64,000 nucleotides of DNA from Larkinella sp051857545 (GTDB taxonomy: Bacteria > Bacteroidota > Bacteroidia > Cytophagales > Spirosomataceae). Under the pieces are notes generated by a model, which was given only the letters and a program-made list of their open reading frames with translations, did not search any database and had not been told where the DNA came from. This document shows, piece by piece, positions 1 to 8,876 of the stretch. Each line of letters opens with the position of its first letter. Positions within the stretch are counted from its first letter, which is position 1. The DNA lies in NCBI RefSeq assembly GCF_051857545.1, contig NZ_JBPZHB010000003.1, forward strand, positions 372,001 to 436,000, written 5' to 3'. The translations under genes were made by a program, and so were the position numbers.

Positions 1-167
1 CCATTCTCCGGCCGAAGGAGTAACGCCAGCAGATGCAGCAGCGTGGTTTTGCCCGTACCGGATTTTCCCAGAATCAAAACCGCTTCGCGGTCGTTGCAGC
101 GGATGTCCGGGAAGGCGAATCGTTTGGTCGGTGCGTACGAAAAGGTAAGTTGATGCGATTGAAGCAT
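1..167 (-). CDS. ABC transporter ATP-binding protein, partial (N-terminus only)
   Basis: The first 55 codons of a minus-strand gene are visible; the rest lies beyond the left edge. The frame starts at the ATG at 165-167 and carries the Walker A loop GKSGTGKTT at residues 34-42, followed by LLHLLALLLRPENG, the usual continuation in ABC-transporter ATPases. The short N-terminus before the P-loop fits small transporter ATPases of the lipoprotein-export or macrolide-export type, but the signature and Walker B motifs are not in the window, so the substrate cannot be named. It is divergent from purN, with 74 bases between the two starts. Confidence 0.8.
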   Translation of the reverse strand, partial: MLQSHQLTFSYAPTKRFAFPDIRCNDREAVLILGKSGTGKTTLLHLLALLLRPEN

Positions 168-241
168 ACGGCTAATATCATCAATTTTTTTCGAAAGATA
201 CGTAGGTTTGTAGCGTTATTGCGTTCCATTTTGATCAATCC

Positions 242-838
242 ATGAAGCGAATTGCCATTTTTGCCTCCGGCTCCGGGACCAATGCGGAGAAAATTGCCGG
301 GTATTTGACGGATCATCCCGACATTGAGGTCACGTTGATCCTGTCCAACAACCCGAAAGCCGGGATCATCGAGCGCGCGCGCCGGGGGTTCGGTCCCGAC
401 CAGAAACTCCATGTTCCGGTTTTGGTGTTCGACCGGAAGACGTTTTACGAAACCAATCGTATCGTGGAACTCCTTCAGAAACAGGAGGTTGATCTGATTG
501 TGCTGGCGGGTTTCATGTGGCTTATACCGGAAACCCTGGTTCAGGCGTTTCCTCAACGGATGATCAACATTCACCCGGCCCTGTTGCCAAAATTCGGCGG
601 CAAAGGCATGTACGGCCATTTCGTACACGAAGCGGTGGTCGAAGCGGGAGAACTCAAATCGGGCATCACGATTCATTACGTCAATGAGCATTATGACGAA
701 GGAAACATCATTTTTCAGGCTTCCTGTGCGCTCGAACCGTTTGATACGCCGGAGGATGTGGCCCGCAAAGTGCAGGTTTTAGAACACCGGTATTATCCGG
801 AAGTGGTGGAAAAGGTGTTAATGAATAGCGAATTATGA
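242..838 (+). CDS. purN: Phosphoribosylglycinamide formyltransferase (GART)
   Basis: PurN transfers a formyl group from 10-formyltetrahydrofolate to GAR in purine synthesis, in the cytoplasm. The 198-residue product has the normal family length. It begins with the phosphate-binding stretch ASGSGTNAEKI (residues 8-18). The family's catalytic triad is present as Asn109 and His111 in INIHPALLP and Asp152 in HYDEGNIIFQ. The ATG at 242 directly precedes the conserved first strand. The stop overlaps the start of the next gene by four bases (ATGA), so the two may be co-transcribed. Confidence 0.95.
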   Translation: MKRIAIFASGSGTNAEKIAGYLTDHPDIEVTLILSNNPKAGIIERARRGFGPDQKLHVPVLVFDRKTFYETNRIVELLQKQEVDLIVLAGFMWLIPETLVQAFPQRMINIHPALLPKFGGKGMYGHFVHEAVVEAGELKSGITIHYVNEHYDEGNIIFQASCALEPFDTPEDVARKVQVLEHRYYPEVVEKVLMNSEL

Positions 839-1269
839 ATACTGAATATCGAATACTGAAGTTTAGACCGGGCGGTTTTTTTGGGTGGATTTTCCTGATG
901 GTCAGTCTGGCGGGGTGCTTTCGGCCGGCGATTCCGATTTCGATGTCGCCCAATTATCCGGTGGATGTGTTCTACGAAAACCAGCAGCCTGACCGGCCGT
1001 TTACAGAAATGGAATGGCTGGAATACAAGGAAGAAGTGCCGCTGACCCAACAACAGCAAGAGCCGATTAAGGGGCGCATGGTGAAACGGGGCAATAACAT
1101 CGAGCAGAAAGAACTGCTGCTGGCGCGCTTAACGATGCAGGCGAAAAAACTGGGAGCCGACGCGTTGATTGCCGTTCGGTACCAATACTACAGTTCGGCA
1201 ACCGTCAATGGATATTCCATGCGGGGAATGGCCGTGAAGTACCAGAAGGAACGGGAAGTGGGGCAGTAA
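835..1269 (+). CDS. Putative lipoprotein with a YbjQ-like C-terminal half
   Basis: A 144-residue protein with a hydrophobic N-terminal stretch ending in a lipobox, SLAGC, with the modified Cys at residue 28, so it is probably an outer-envelope lipoprotein. The C-terminal half (LARLTMQAKKLGADALIAVRYQYY) resembles the helix-strand unit of YbjQ/DUF74-type proteins; this is a pattern match only. The first ATG overlaps the purN stop. A later ATG at 898 would leave a shorter signal peptide (MVSLAGC) and cannot be excluded, because the bases around 829-858 are a low-complexity GAAT-type stretch. No function can be assigned. Confidence 0.7.
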   Translation: MNTEYRILKFRPGGFFGWIFLMVSLAGCFRPAIPISMSPNYPVDVFYENQQPDRPFTEMEWLEYKEEVPLTQQQQEPIKGRMVKRGNNIEQKELLLARLTMQAKKLGADALIAVRYQYYSSATVNGYSMRGMAVKYQKEREVGQ

Positions 1270-1271
1270 AG

Positions 1272-1508
1272 CTACTTTACCTCGTCGTAATCCACGTATT
1301 CACCACCTTTCAGCTTGGAGTCCGTGGCACCGGGCGTAGTCGTATAAACGCGGGTTTCGCCTTCGCGACCGCCCTGATTGAAACGCTCATTGGCTTTACG
1401 CTGTTCTTTGGCAAGTTGGCGGCCGACCAGCAGCCAAAAGAAAAACCGTCGTACCGGCGGTACAAAGGCGATAAGGAGCAGAAGAACGAATAAGAATTTA
1501 AAAATCAT
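1272..1508 (-). CDS. DUF4834 family small membrane protein
   Basis: A 78-residue protein with one N-terminal membrane segment (about residues 3-28, FLFVLLLLIAFVPPVRRFFFWLL) and a polar tail ending in GGEYVDYDEVK. This membrane-helix plus acidic YVDYDEVK ending is typical of DUF4834, a Bacteroidetes family of unknown function. It converges on the lipoprotein gene with two bases between the stops. A role at the inner membrane is inferred from the helix only. Confidence 0.75.
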   Translation of the reverse strand: MIFKFLFVLLLLIAFVPPVRRFFFWLLVGRQLAKEQRKANERFNQGGREGETRVYTTTPGATDSKLKGGEYVDYDEVK

Positions 1509-1574
1509 GCTGAACGACCGGGTGTTCGGGTTATGAGATAAAGATATAACGCAAAAGCGGATTAAACAGTTGCT

Positions 1575-2009
1575 CTACTGTTGAATATATCGATTATAAA
1601 ACTCGCGTGGCGACAAAATCTCGGTCTTCTCAAAGGTAATCAGGTCCAGCAGATCACGATCGCCGGTGATAATAAAATCCGCACTAACAAATTTAGCTAT
1701 TTGCAGGATGTGGTTATCGTCGGCATCACGGCAAACTGTAGGTAACTCGGAGTCAGGAAAAACCACTTGATGTCGTATCCGTATTATTTCATTAATGGCA
1801 GAACGGCGTTCGATAGAACAGCGGAATTTGGGAAGGCCTAATTTCTCATCTAACTCGTTGAGAATCCATTCGGAAGTGAATAGTTGAAAATTTACCGCGC
1901 AAAAATCGTGGACTTTGGCAGAGAAACCGGGAAAGGCAAAGGTAGAGATAAAGACGTTTGTATCGAATACAATAACTGTAGAAGTGGATAGGGCTGGACT
2001 CGTTTCCAT
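1575..2009 (-). CDS. PIN-domain toxin (putative ribonuclease)
   Basis: A 144-residue PIN-domain protein, the usual length for toxins of this family, which cut RNA using acidic residues that hold metal ions. Visible motifs are VFDTNVFIS (Asp16), the acidic centre CRDADDNHIL (Asp95, Asp97, Asp98) and ITGDRDLL (Asp117, Asp119). It lies downstream of a 71-residue antitoxin-like gene on the same strand, separated by 85 bases, which is wider than the overlapping arrangement of most toxin-antitoxin pairs. The ATG at 2009 is the only good start in frame. The target RNA is unknown. Confidence 0.85.
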   Translation of the reverse strand: METSPALSTSTVIVFDTNVFISTFAFPGFSAKVHDFCAVNFQLFTSEWILNELDEKLGLPKFRCSIERRSAINEIIRIRHQVVFPDSELPTVCRDADDNHILQIAKFVSADFIITGDRDLLDLITFEKTEILSPREFYNRYIQQ

Positions 2010-2094
2010 AATAAGAATGAATTAAGAAATGGAAACCGACAGTCCGGTAGTCGATTGATGCAAAAACAGGCAAAATTGTTTCGCAAATGGCAAA

Positions 2095-2310
2095 TCAAGA
2101 TATTTCTCTGAAGATATCTTCTTCCGATTGAAATCCTGCTTCTTCGGCAAAACCTTTCATTTCCTGGCGAATCCTATTGATTCTTTCCAGGTATAGGTAA
2201 TCCGCAATAATCTTCTGAACCAATTTTTCTGACGATAAATTGAGTTGCTTAGACTTTGCCTGCAAGTCATTGAATGCATTTTCTTCAAGAGATAAAGTCA
2301 GGACTGTCAT
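2095..2310 (-). CDS. Putative antitoxin of the PIN toxin
   Basis: A 71-residue protein beginning MTVLTLSLEENAFNDLQAKSKQLNLSSEKLVQKII. A short N-terminal strand followed by two helices fits a ribbon-helix-helix DNA-binding fold, and the acidic C-terminal tail could be the toxin-binding part. Such antitoxins neutralise their partner and repress their own promoter. The assignment rests mainly on size, predicted fold and its place just upstream of the PIN gene; the sequence is not a close match to a named antitoxin family that I can state with certainty. Confidence 0.65.
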   Translation of the reverse strand: MTVLTLSLEENAFNDLQAKSKQLNLSSEKLVQKIIADYLYLERINRIRQEMKGFAEEAGFQSEEDIFREIS

Positions 2311-2357
2311 AATTCTCTTTTTAATAAATATCCGACTTCATAACGTAAAAAACAAAA

Positions 2358-2398
2358 AAACAGTTGAGTCAACCCATTATGGGCTGACTCAACTGTTT
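2358..2398 (-). terminator. Rho-independent terminator of carB
   Basis: Arms AAACAGTTGAGTC (2358-2370) and GACTCAACTGTTT (2386-2398) form a 13-bp stem with further pairing inside. On the minus strand the stem is followed by a T-rich run (2341-2357). It lies just after the carB stop and before the antitoxin gene. Confidence 0.85.
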
Positions 2399-2414
2399 TG
2401 CAATTAGTATTCGA

Positions 2415-5309
2415 CTACCGGCTCAAATACAAATTCCGCTCGGAGTAGACTTTCTGGAAAAACTCGTCTTCCAGGTCGTCGATGAAGTAAATGCCTTCAC
2501 CGGTCGATTTCATTTCCGGGCCGAGTTCCTTGTTCACATTCGGGAATTTGTTGAACGAGAAGACCGGTATTTTGATCGCATAGCCTTTTTTCACCGGTTT
2601 GAAGTCAAAATCCTTCACTTTTTTCTCGCCCAGCATCACCTTCGTCGCGTAATTGACATACGGTTCCTGGTAGGCTTTGCAGATGAAAGGCACCGTCCGT
2701 GACGCCCGGGGATTGGCTTCGATGATGTACACCATTTCGTCTTTCACCGCAAACTGAATGTTGATCAGCCCGACGGTTTTCAACGCTTTGGCAATTGTCC
2801 GGGTGTGCGCTTCAATTTGCTGGATGACGGCGTCGCTCAGGTCGAAAGTCGGCAGCACGGCGTAGGAGTCGCCCGAGTGAATACCGGCCGGTTCGATGTG
2901 TTCCATCACCCCGATGATGTAGACGTCTTCACCATCGCAGATGGCGTCGGCTTCGGCTTCAATGGCGTTTTCGAGGAAATGATCGAGCAGGATGTTATTG
3001 TCAGGAATGTCGTGCAGAATTTTGACGACATGCTGTTCGAGTTCCTTTTCGTTGAGCACAATCTTCATGCTCTGACCCCCGAGAACGTAGCTAGGCCGCA
3101 CCAGAAGCGGGAAACCCAGTTCGCGTGACAGCTCGACGGCTTCGTCGGAACCGCGCACCGTTCCGAATTTCGGATACGGAATGTTGTAATCCCGCAGCAG
3201 TGCCGAGAAGCGTCCGCGATCTTCCGCCAAATCCAGTGATTCGTAATCCGTACCAATGATTTTAATGCCGTAACGCGTCAGTTTTTCGGCCATTTTCAAG
3301 GCCGTTTGTCCGCCCAACTGCACAATGACCCCCACCGGATTTTCGTGCATGATGATGGCATGAACGTGCTCCCAGAAAACCGGCTCAAAGTACAGCTTGT
3401 CGGCAATGTCGGGGTCGGTCGAGACGGTTTCGGGATTGCAGTTGATCATGATCGTCTCATAACCACACTCCTTGGCGGCCAGAACGCCGTGTACGCACGA
3501 GTAATCGAACTCGATGCCTTGCCCGATGCGGTTCGGGCCTGAACCCAGAATGACGACTTTCTTGCGATCGCTTGTGATCGACTCATTTCCGGCTAGCAAA
3601 CCAACGGGTAGAGCGCCTGTTTCGGGAAACTCACCACCGGCACTGGGCAGTTGCGGGCTGTTGAACGTCGAATAATAATAGGGCGTCCGGGCTTCAAATT
3701 CAGCCGCGCAGGTGTCTACGCATTTGAAAACGCGCCGGATGTTGTGCTCCTGACGGAAATCGTAAATCTTGCTTTCCTTCACACCCAGCAAATGCGCCAA
3801 CTGGCGGTCGGCATAGCCTTTCTGCTTGGCTTTCAGAATCAAAGCGGCCGGTACATCGTCCAGATCATACTTTCCGATTTCTCTTTCCAGTTCCACCAGT
3901 TCCTCAATCTGGTACAAAAACCACTTGTCGATTTTGGTCAGGTTCTGGATGGTTTTGAACGACATGCCAATTTTGAAGGCGTCGTAAATGTGGAACAGGC
4001 GGTTCCAGCTTGGGTGCGCCAGACTATGGGTGAGGGCGGCCTGGTCGGTCAGTTCACGGCCGTCGGCACCCAGGCCGTTGCGCCGGATTTCGAGCGACTG
4101 GCAGGCTTTCTGCAAGGCTTCCTGGAAATTGCGGCCAATGCCCATGGCTTCGCCTACGGATTTCATTTGCAGACCCAGCGAGCGGTCGGCACCCGGAAAT
4201 TTGTCGAAATTCCAGCGCGGGACTTTCACAATCACGTAGTCGATGGCGGGTTCGAAGAATGCCGAGGTCGAGCCGGTGATCGGGTTGATCAGTTCATCCA
4301 GGTTGTAGCCAATCGCCATTTTGGCCGCGATTTTCGCAATCGGATACCCGGTTGCTTTCGACGCCAGGGCCGAAGACCGGCTCACGCGCGGGTTGATTTC
4401 AATGGCGATGATGGAATCGTCGGCCGGATTGACCGAGAATTGAACGTTACAGCCACCGGCGAATTTACCGATGCCGTCCATCATTTTAATGGCCAGATCG
4501 CGCATCTGCTGGTAGAGTGTATCGGGCAGGGTCATTGCCGGAGCCACCGTGATGCTGTCGCCGGTGTGAATCCCCATTGGGTCGAAGTTCTCGATGGAGC
4601 AGATGATGATGAAATTCCCGGCCCCGTCGCGGAGGAGTTCCAGCTCATATTCTTTCCAGCCCATCACGCTTTGTTCAACCAGTACTTCATGCACCGGCGA
4701 CGCGTGTAGTCCGTTGTTGAGCGCCTGATCGAAGTCTTCCGGCAGGTCGACAAAACCGCCCCCGGTTCCGCCGAGGGTATAGGAAGGCCGGATAACGAGC
4801 GGAAAACCGATTTCCTGGGCAATTTCTTTTCCTTCGAGAAACGAACGGGCCGTGCGTCCTTTGCAAACGCCAACCCCCAGCTCGATCATTTTCAGCCGGA
4901 ATTTCTCGCGGTCTTCGGTGGTCTCGATGGCTTTGATATCCACACCGATGATGCGGACGCCGTACTTTTTCCAGACACCGGCTTTATCGCATTCAATGGC
5001 CAGGTTCAGGGCCGTTTGGCCACCCATGGTCGGTAAAACCGCATCGATGGGATGACCTTCTTCCTGATGCTTTTTGAGAATTTCGACGATGGATTTTTTC
5101 TCAAGCGGTTTCAGATAGACGTAGTCGGCATTGATCGGATCGGTCATGATCGTGGCCGGATTCGAGTTAATCAGCGATACCTCGATGCCTTCTTCGCGCA
5201 GCGAACGGGCGGCCTGTGAACCGGCATAGTCGAATTCGCAGGCCTGACCGATGACAATAGGGCCGGAGCCGATAATGAGAATCGAACGGATGGAGGAGTC
5301 TTTGGGCAT
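2415..5309 (-). CDS. carB: Carbamoyl-phosphate synthase large subunit
   Basis: Makes carbamoyl phosphate from ammonia (delivered by CarA), bicarbonate and two ATP, for pyrimidine and arginine synthesis. The 964-residue product shows both homologous synthetase halves: the first starts at SILIIGSGPIVIGQACEFDYAG (residues 9-30), the second at VVILGSGPNRIGQGIEFDYS (about 585-604). Each half has GGQTAL and ATP-grasp motifs. It stops after KSTGEGIYFIDDLEDEFFQ and so lacks the C-terminal MGS-like allosteric domain found in E. coli CarB, a common state in Bacteroidetes. The ATG at 5309 (MPKDSS) is preferred; an ATG 48 bases upstream adds an unconserved leader. A stretch of about 24 residues at 551-574 (PQLPSAGGEFPETG...) appears to be an insertion in the linker between the halves. 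No carA is in the window. Confidence 0.95.
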   Translation of the reverse strand: MPKDSSIRSILIIGSGPIVIGQACEFDYAGSQAARSLREEGIEVSLINSNPATIMTDPINADYVYLKPLEKKSIVEILKKHQEEGHPIDAVLPTMGGQTALNLAIECDKAGVWKKYGVRIIGVDIKAIETTEDREKFRLKMIELGVGVCKGRTARSFLEGKEIAQEIGFPLVIRPSYTLGGTGGGFVDLPEDFDQALNNGLHASPVHEVLVEQSVMGWKEYELELLRDGAGNFIIICSIENFDPMGIHTGDSITVAPAMTLPDTLYQQMRDLAIKMMDGIGKFAGGCNVQFSVNPADDSIIAIEINPRVSRSSALASKATGYPIAKIAAKMAIGYNLDELINPITGSTSAFFEPAIDYVIVKVPRWNFDKFPGADRSLGLQMKSVGEAMGIGRNFQEALQKACQSLEIRRNGLGADGRELTDQAALTHSLAHPSWNRLFHIYDAFKIGMSFKTIQNLTKIDKWFLYQIEELVELEREIGKYDLDDVPAALILKAKQKGYADRQLAHLLGVKESKIYDFRQEHNIRRVFKCVDTCAAEFEARTPYYYSTFNSPQLPSAGGEFPETGALPVGLLAGNESITSDRKKVVILGSGPNRIGQGIEFDYSCVHGVLAAKECGYETIMINCNPETVSTDPDIADKLYFEPVFWEHVHAIIMHENPVGVIVQLGGQTALKMAEKLTRYGIKIIGTDYESLDLAEDRGRFSALLRDYNIPYPKFGTVRGSDEAVELSRELGFPLLVRPSYVLGGQSMKIVLNEKELEQHVVKILHDIPDNNILLDHFLENAIEAEADAICDGEDVYIIGVMEHIEPAGIHSGDSYAVLPTFDLSDAVIQQIEAHTRTIAKALKTVGLINIQFAVKDEMVYIIEANPRASRTVPFICKAYQEPYVNYATKVMLGEKKVKDFDFKPVKKGYAIKIPVFSFNKFPNVNKELGPEMKSTGEGIYFIDDLEDEFFQKVYSERNLYLSR

Positions 5310-5617
5310 TACAGTGAGACGAATGAATAATGAATCTGGCGACCGTTGCCACGGCAAACCGATGAAAAATGTGTGTCAATCCTTAACACACAATCACTAT
5401 TCCTGACCCCCTGAAACGTACTGGCCCGAAGCGAAAACAGGTTGGCACAGCGACCGGAACGCAGACACAGGGCGAACCGTTTAGTTGCTTCCGAAGCCAA
5501 TCTGTTTCGGTATGGTCAAAAATCCCACAAAATTAGTGGATGGAGACGAATTAGGAAGAAAAACTTTTAAATGTTTTTGTCGTTGCAACCGGAAACCGCA
5601 GTGCAACGACAAAAACG
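5310..5617. other. Intergenic region upstream of carB
   Basis: No gene is supported here. Most of it is the minus-strand leader of carB. A TAATTTTG sequence on the minus strand (5528-5535) matches the Bacteroidetes -7 consensus TAnnTTTG but has no convincing -33 partner. The right end holds the terminator of the methyltransferase gene. Confidence 0.4.
5574..5615 (-). terminator. Rho-independent terminator of the methyltransferase gene
   Basis: Perfect 14-base arms, TTTTTGTCGTTGCA (5574-5587) and its complement (5602-5615), with a 14-base loop, immediately after the stop of the minus-strand gene at 5618. The T run in the stem makes it work best on the minus strand. Confidence 0.8.
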
Positions 5618-6451
5618 CTATTTTTTAGTCACAAAGATCAAATCCTGGTAATCAACGGTATTGAGTCGACCACACCAGTTGCCAAACTTAATATCGCGAA
5701 TGGTCAACCCCGCTTTTTCAAACGCTTTCCGGGCGTAGGTCTCATCGAACGCAATCATACTTTCGGGCAGATCCTGCAAATACACCATCGTGTTGTCCGT
5801 AAAAGGCGTCAGGTGTCGATCGTACTTATTTTTTCCTTCGGCATTCAACCGGCGGGATTCCTCGTTCAGTAAAAACATGGTGATGTAGCCCCGCGCGCCC
5901 TTCTTCAACGTCCGCGAGATTTCGGCCAGATACCGCTCAAAATCCGGTTCGAGCATGTGGGTGAACACCGAGTTCAGAATGACATAATCGAAGGTTGCAG
6001 AATCAAACGGAAACCGCAGCTCGTGGCCCTGCATGGTTCCGTTCGGGTTATACATCTTGTTGTAGACGTTCAGGTGGTGAAAGTTGAAGTTCGGGAAGCG
6101 TTTGTGTACTTCCTTGTTACACCAGTCTACGCCGTCTTTGACAATCTCGATGCCGTCATATCCACCGGGCGTTTTCAAGTATTCGGTCAGGGGAATGGCC
6201 AGCCGGCCAATACCGCTGCCGACGTCCAGAACGCGGTCGGTGGATTTGAGGGAACCAATTTCTTTCATCCGGTCAATCGTGAGTTTTCCTACTTTCCTGA
6301 AGTCGCCGTCACCGATAAAAATCATCCTGGACGGAGGAGTGAGTGCATCCCGTTCACCGGTGATAATTTCCAGTTGATCGATGACGGAAACCGGAATGAC
6401 ATTCTTTAGTGCGGTTTTTATCGAGTTGGGAATCAAGCTTTTCAGGCCCAT
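5618..6451 (-). CDS. Class I SAM-dependent methyltransferase
   Basis: A 277-residue enzyme with the SAM-binding motif I VLDVGSGIGRLAIPL (about residues 74-88), an acidic residue at the end of strand 2 (GYDGIEIV) and motif IV-like FDYVILNSVFTHM followed by the helix with RYLAEISRTLKKGARGYITMF. This is the Methyltransf_11/25 type. The substrate cannot be read from the sequence. Single gene with its own terminator, transcribed away from the lipoprotein gene at 6592. Confidence 0.85.
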   Translation of the reverse strand: MGLKSLIPNSIKTALKNVIPVSVIDQLEIITGERDALTPPSRMIFIGDGDFRKVGKLTIDRMKEIGSLKSTDRVLDVGSGIGRLAIPLTEYLKTPGGYDGIEIVKDGVDWCNKEVHKRFPNFNFHHLNVYNKMYNPNGTMQGHELRFPFDSATFDYVILNSVFTHMLEPDFERYLAEISRTLKKGARGYITMFLLNEESRRLNAEGKNKYDRHLTPFTDNTMVYLQDLPESMIAFDETYARKAFEKAGLTIRDIKFGNWCGRLNTVDYQDLIFVTKK

Positions 6452-6591
6452 TATTGAATTGCTTTTGGTTTAAATAGCGGCCAAGTTAAACATTAAAGCC
6501 ATTATTTTGTAAACTTATCCCCAAGTTTACGTTCTGAAAGAAATAGATATTTATTGATCGGAAAATTAACGGGTTAGTCTCCTTTACAACT

Positions 6592-8070
6592 ATGATGGTA
6601 CGTCGACGTGCATGGGTCCTGATAGCGGTGGTTGGTCTGACGTTTGCAGGCTGTTACAAATACGAAGAGCGGGTCTGGCGGACGCCTTCCAACCAGGGTG
6701 GTACGCCCGGAACGCCGGGTACGCCGGGAACGCCGGGGGGAAATACGGGTGGGAGCGGCCCCGGAACTTCGCCCATTACCGGTTTGCCCAATCCACCGGC
6801 CCGGCCTTCTTACATCGATAACGGGTCGCTTCGCCTGAGCGTCGATCTGAACATGGGGGGGGCCATCACCTACCTGGCCACGTCGGCCAACGGGCAGAAC
6901 CTGGTGAACAACTGGGATTCGGGTCGTCAGATTCAGGCGTCGTTTTATGCCGGGCCAACACCCTTTGCGCCGGGCGGCAAACAACCCCATCCGCAATGGC
7001 AGGAGTTGGGCTGGAACCCGATTATGTCGGGCGACGTTTTTGGCAACCGTTCGAAAGTGCTTGAGTCGCGGAATGATGGGCGGGAAATTTACGTCAAAAC
7101 CGTGCCGATGATCTGGCCCAACGATAACGTGGTTGGCGAATGCACCATTGAAACCTGGATCACGCTCGATAAAAATACCGTTAAAGTGCGTCACCGGCTG
7201 AACAACAACCGAAGTGATACGAAACAATATTCGGCGAAACCGCAGGAGTTGCCGGCCGTCTTTCTGAATGCGCCGTTCCGGAATGTCGTTGCCTACACGG
7301 GTGGGCGCCCTTTTACCAATGATGTGCTCACCAAAACGAGTAGCCAGACCGTCAACGAAATTTTTGGCGGACAGCCGCTGATTTCCCCGGAAAACTGGAT
7401 GGCGATGGTCAACGATGCCAATTGGGGGGTAGCAGTCTATAAACCGAACCACCACTATTTTATCGGCGGTATTTTCGGAACCTCACCCATTGGGGGCGAA
7501 TACGACTTCACGACGGCTTACATTACGCCTTCGGCGTACGAAATCCTCGACTACAACATTCAGTATCAGTACGATTATACGCTGGTCGTCGGCACGCTCG
7601 ACGACATCCGGAAGTATGTCTACGCGCAACCCCGCCCCAAACTGGCGCCGGATTATCGCTTTGTGGCCGACCGGCAATCGTGGTGGTATTATCAGGGAAC
7701 CGATCGGGGCTGGCCCATTAAAAACGAACTGGATCTGCCGCTCGATAACGGGAGTTTCCTGATGATCGGCCCCAACGAAATGTATCAGGCCGCCGATGTG
7801 CCGAAGATGTACATCAAAGGGGCTTTCAAAACGGATGCAACGCAGGCCCGGCTTCGGTGGATGGTGCCGAAAGACCCCGAATTTGTGGCCGGGAACTTTG
7901 TCGATTTTCCAATTATTGGCGACGGTCAGTACCGGACGTATGAAATCGATATGACCAAAGTGCCCACCTGGAAAGGGTCCATTATTCAACTCGGTTTTGA
8001 GCCGGCCCTGGGTGAAAAAGGTGGAGCGGGTAAGTTTGCCAAAATTCAGTCCATCTCGTCCAAACCGTAA
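6592..8070 (+). CDS. Large secreted lipoprotein with a TPG-repeat linker
   Basis: A 492-residue lipoprotein: signal peptide MMVRRRAWVLIAVVGLTFAGC with lipid-modified Cys21, then a low-complexity linker of TPG tripeptides (about residues 38-48) and glycines that lifts the folded part off the membrane. The rest is rich in beta-strand and aromatic residues (GSLRLSVDLNMGGAITYLA, WNPIMSGDVFGNRSKVLES, then a C-terminal beta-sandwich-like part). This would fit a carbohydrate-active or carbohydrate-binding surface protein, but no catalytic motif is recognised, so function is unknown. Fourteen bases separate it from the beta-lactamase gene, so they may share a transcript. Confidence 0.75.
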   Translation: MMVRRRAWVLIAVVGLTFAGCYKYEERVWRTPSNQGGTPGTPGTPGTPGGNTGGSGPGTSPITGLPNPPARPSYIDNGSLRLSVDLNMGGAITYLATSANGQNLVNNWDSGRQIQASFYAGPTPFAPGGKQPHPQWQELGWNPIMSGDVFGNRSKVLESRNDGREIYVKTVPMIWPNDNVVGECTIETWITLDKNTVKVRHRLNNNRSDTKQYSAKPQELPAVFLNAPFRNVVAYTGGRPFTNDVLTKTSSQTVNEIFGGQPLISPENWMAMVNDANWGVAVYKPNHHYFIGGIFGTSPIGGEYDFTTAYITPSAYEILDYNIQYQYDYTLVVGTLDDIRKYVYAQPRPKLAPDYRFVADRQSWWYYQGTDRGWPIKNELDLPLDNGSFLMIGPNEMYQAADVPKMYIKGAFKTDATQARLRWMVPKDPEFVAGNFVDFPIIGDGQYRTYEIDMTKVPTWKGSIIQLGFEPALGEKGGAGKFAKIQSISSKP

Positions 8071-8084
8071 CGGTTGCCCTTTCT

Positions 8085-8876
8085 ATGAAGATACTGGTTG
8101 CCCTCGCTTCTCTTTTTCTGCTGAGCTACCGCCCCGCTTCCGTGACGGAACGCCCGGATTTCGAACGGTTTTTTACCGAACAGAAACTGAAAGGGTCTTT
8201 TCTGCTCTACGACCCGCAGCGTGACCATTACACGGCGTATCAGTTTGAACGCACCCGGCAGGGCTTTCTGCCCGCGTCCACGTTCAAGATTTTTAACACG
8301 CTGATCGGTCTGGAAACCGGTGTTCTGAAAGACGAGCGTTCCGTCATGAAATGGGACAGCGTCAAACGGGACATCGAAACCTGGAACCGTGATAATACAC
8401 TCGAAACCGCCTTTAAAGTCTCCTGTGTGCCGTGTTACCAGGAAGTGGCCCGGAAAGTGGGCCTGAAACGGATGCGCGAGTGGGTTGCTAAAGTTGGTTA
8501 CGGAAAACTGGACATCAACGCCGACAACCTGGATTCGTTCTGGCTGGAAGGCAAATCCACGATTACACAGGAGCAACAAATCGATCTGTTGCGCCGGATT
8601 CACGAGGGCAAGGTGCCGTTTGCACCCAAAAATCTGGCGGTTCTGAAAAAAATCATGCTGATCGACGAAAAACCGGGCATGAAACTTTACGGCAAAACGG
8701 GCTGGGCCGGAGGCAGTGCCAACCCCAACATCGGCTGGTTTGTAGGCTACGTCGAGAAAGGCGACAAGGTCTATTATTTTGCCACGAATATAGAAAGTCC
8801 AAAACCGGTTCCCGCTACGTTTGTCCCCGCCCGTCGCCAGATTACGGAAGCCATTTTGAAGGAGCTGGGAATTTGA
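8085..8876 (+). CDS. Class D (OXA-like) beta-lactamase
   Basis: A 263-residue serine beta-lactamase of class D with an N-terminal signal peptide (residues 1 to about 19), so periplasmic. The catalytic motif PASTFKIFNTLIGLETG gives Ser65 and Lys68. The second motif is SCV (residues 113-115; SxV in the family), the third KTG at 204-206 (YGKTGWAGG), and WLEG at 153-156 matches the omega-loop Trp that protects the carboxylated Lys. The usual YGN is YGK here (residues 139-141). Family enzymes hydrolyse penicillins and some oxacillin-type drugs; spectrum cannot be predicted. Chromosomal, with no mobile element beside it, so probably an intrinsic gene. Confidence 0.9.
   Translation: MKILVALASLFLLSYRPASVTERPDFERFFTEQKLKGSFLLYDPQRDHYTAYQFERTRQGFLPASTFKIFNTLIGLETGVLKDERSVMKWDSVKRDIETWNRDNTLETAFKVSCVPCYQEVARKVGLKRMREWVAKVGYGKLDINADNLDSFWLEGKSTITQEQQIDLLRRIHEGKVPFAPKNLAVLKKIMLIDEKPGMKLYGKTGWAGGSANPNIGWFVGYVEKGDKVYYFATNIESPKPVPATFVPARRQITEAILKELGI

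Noticed and set aside
3651..4709. 352-codon frame antisense to carB
   Set aside because: Composition typical of the complement of a coding sequence; carB itself is fully conserved on the other strand.
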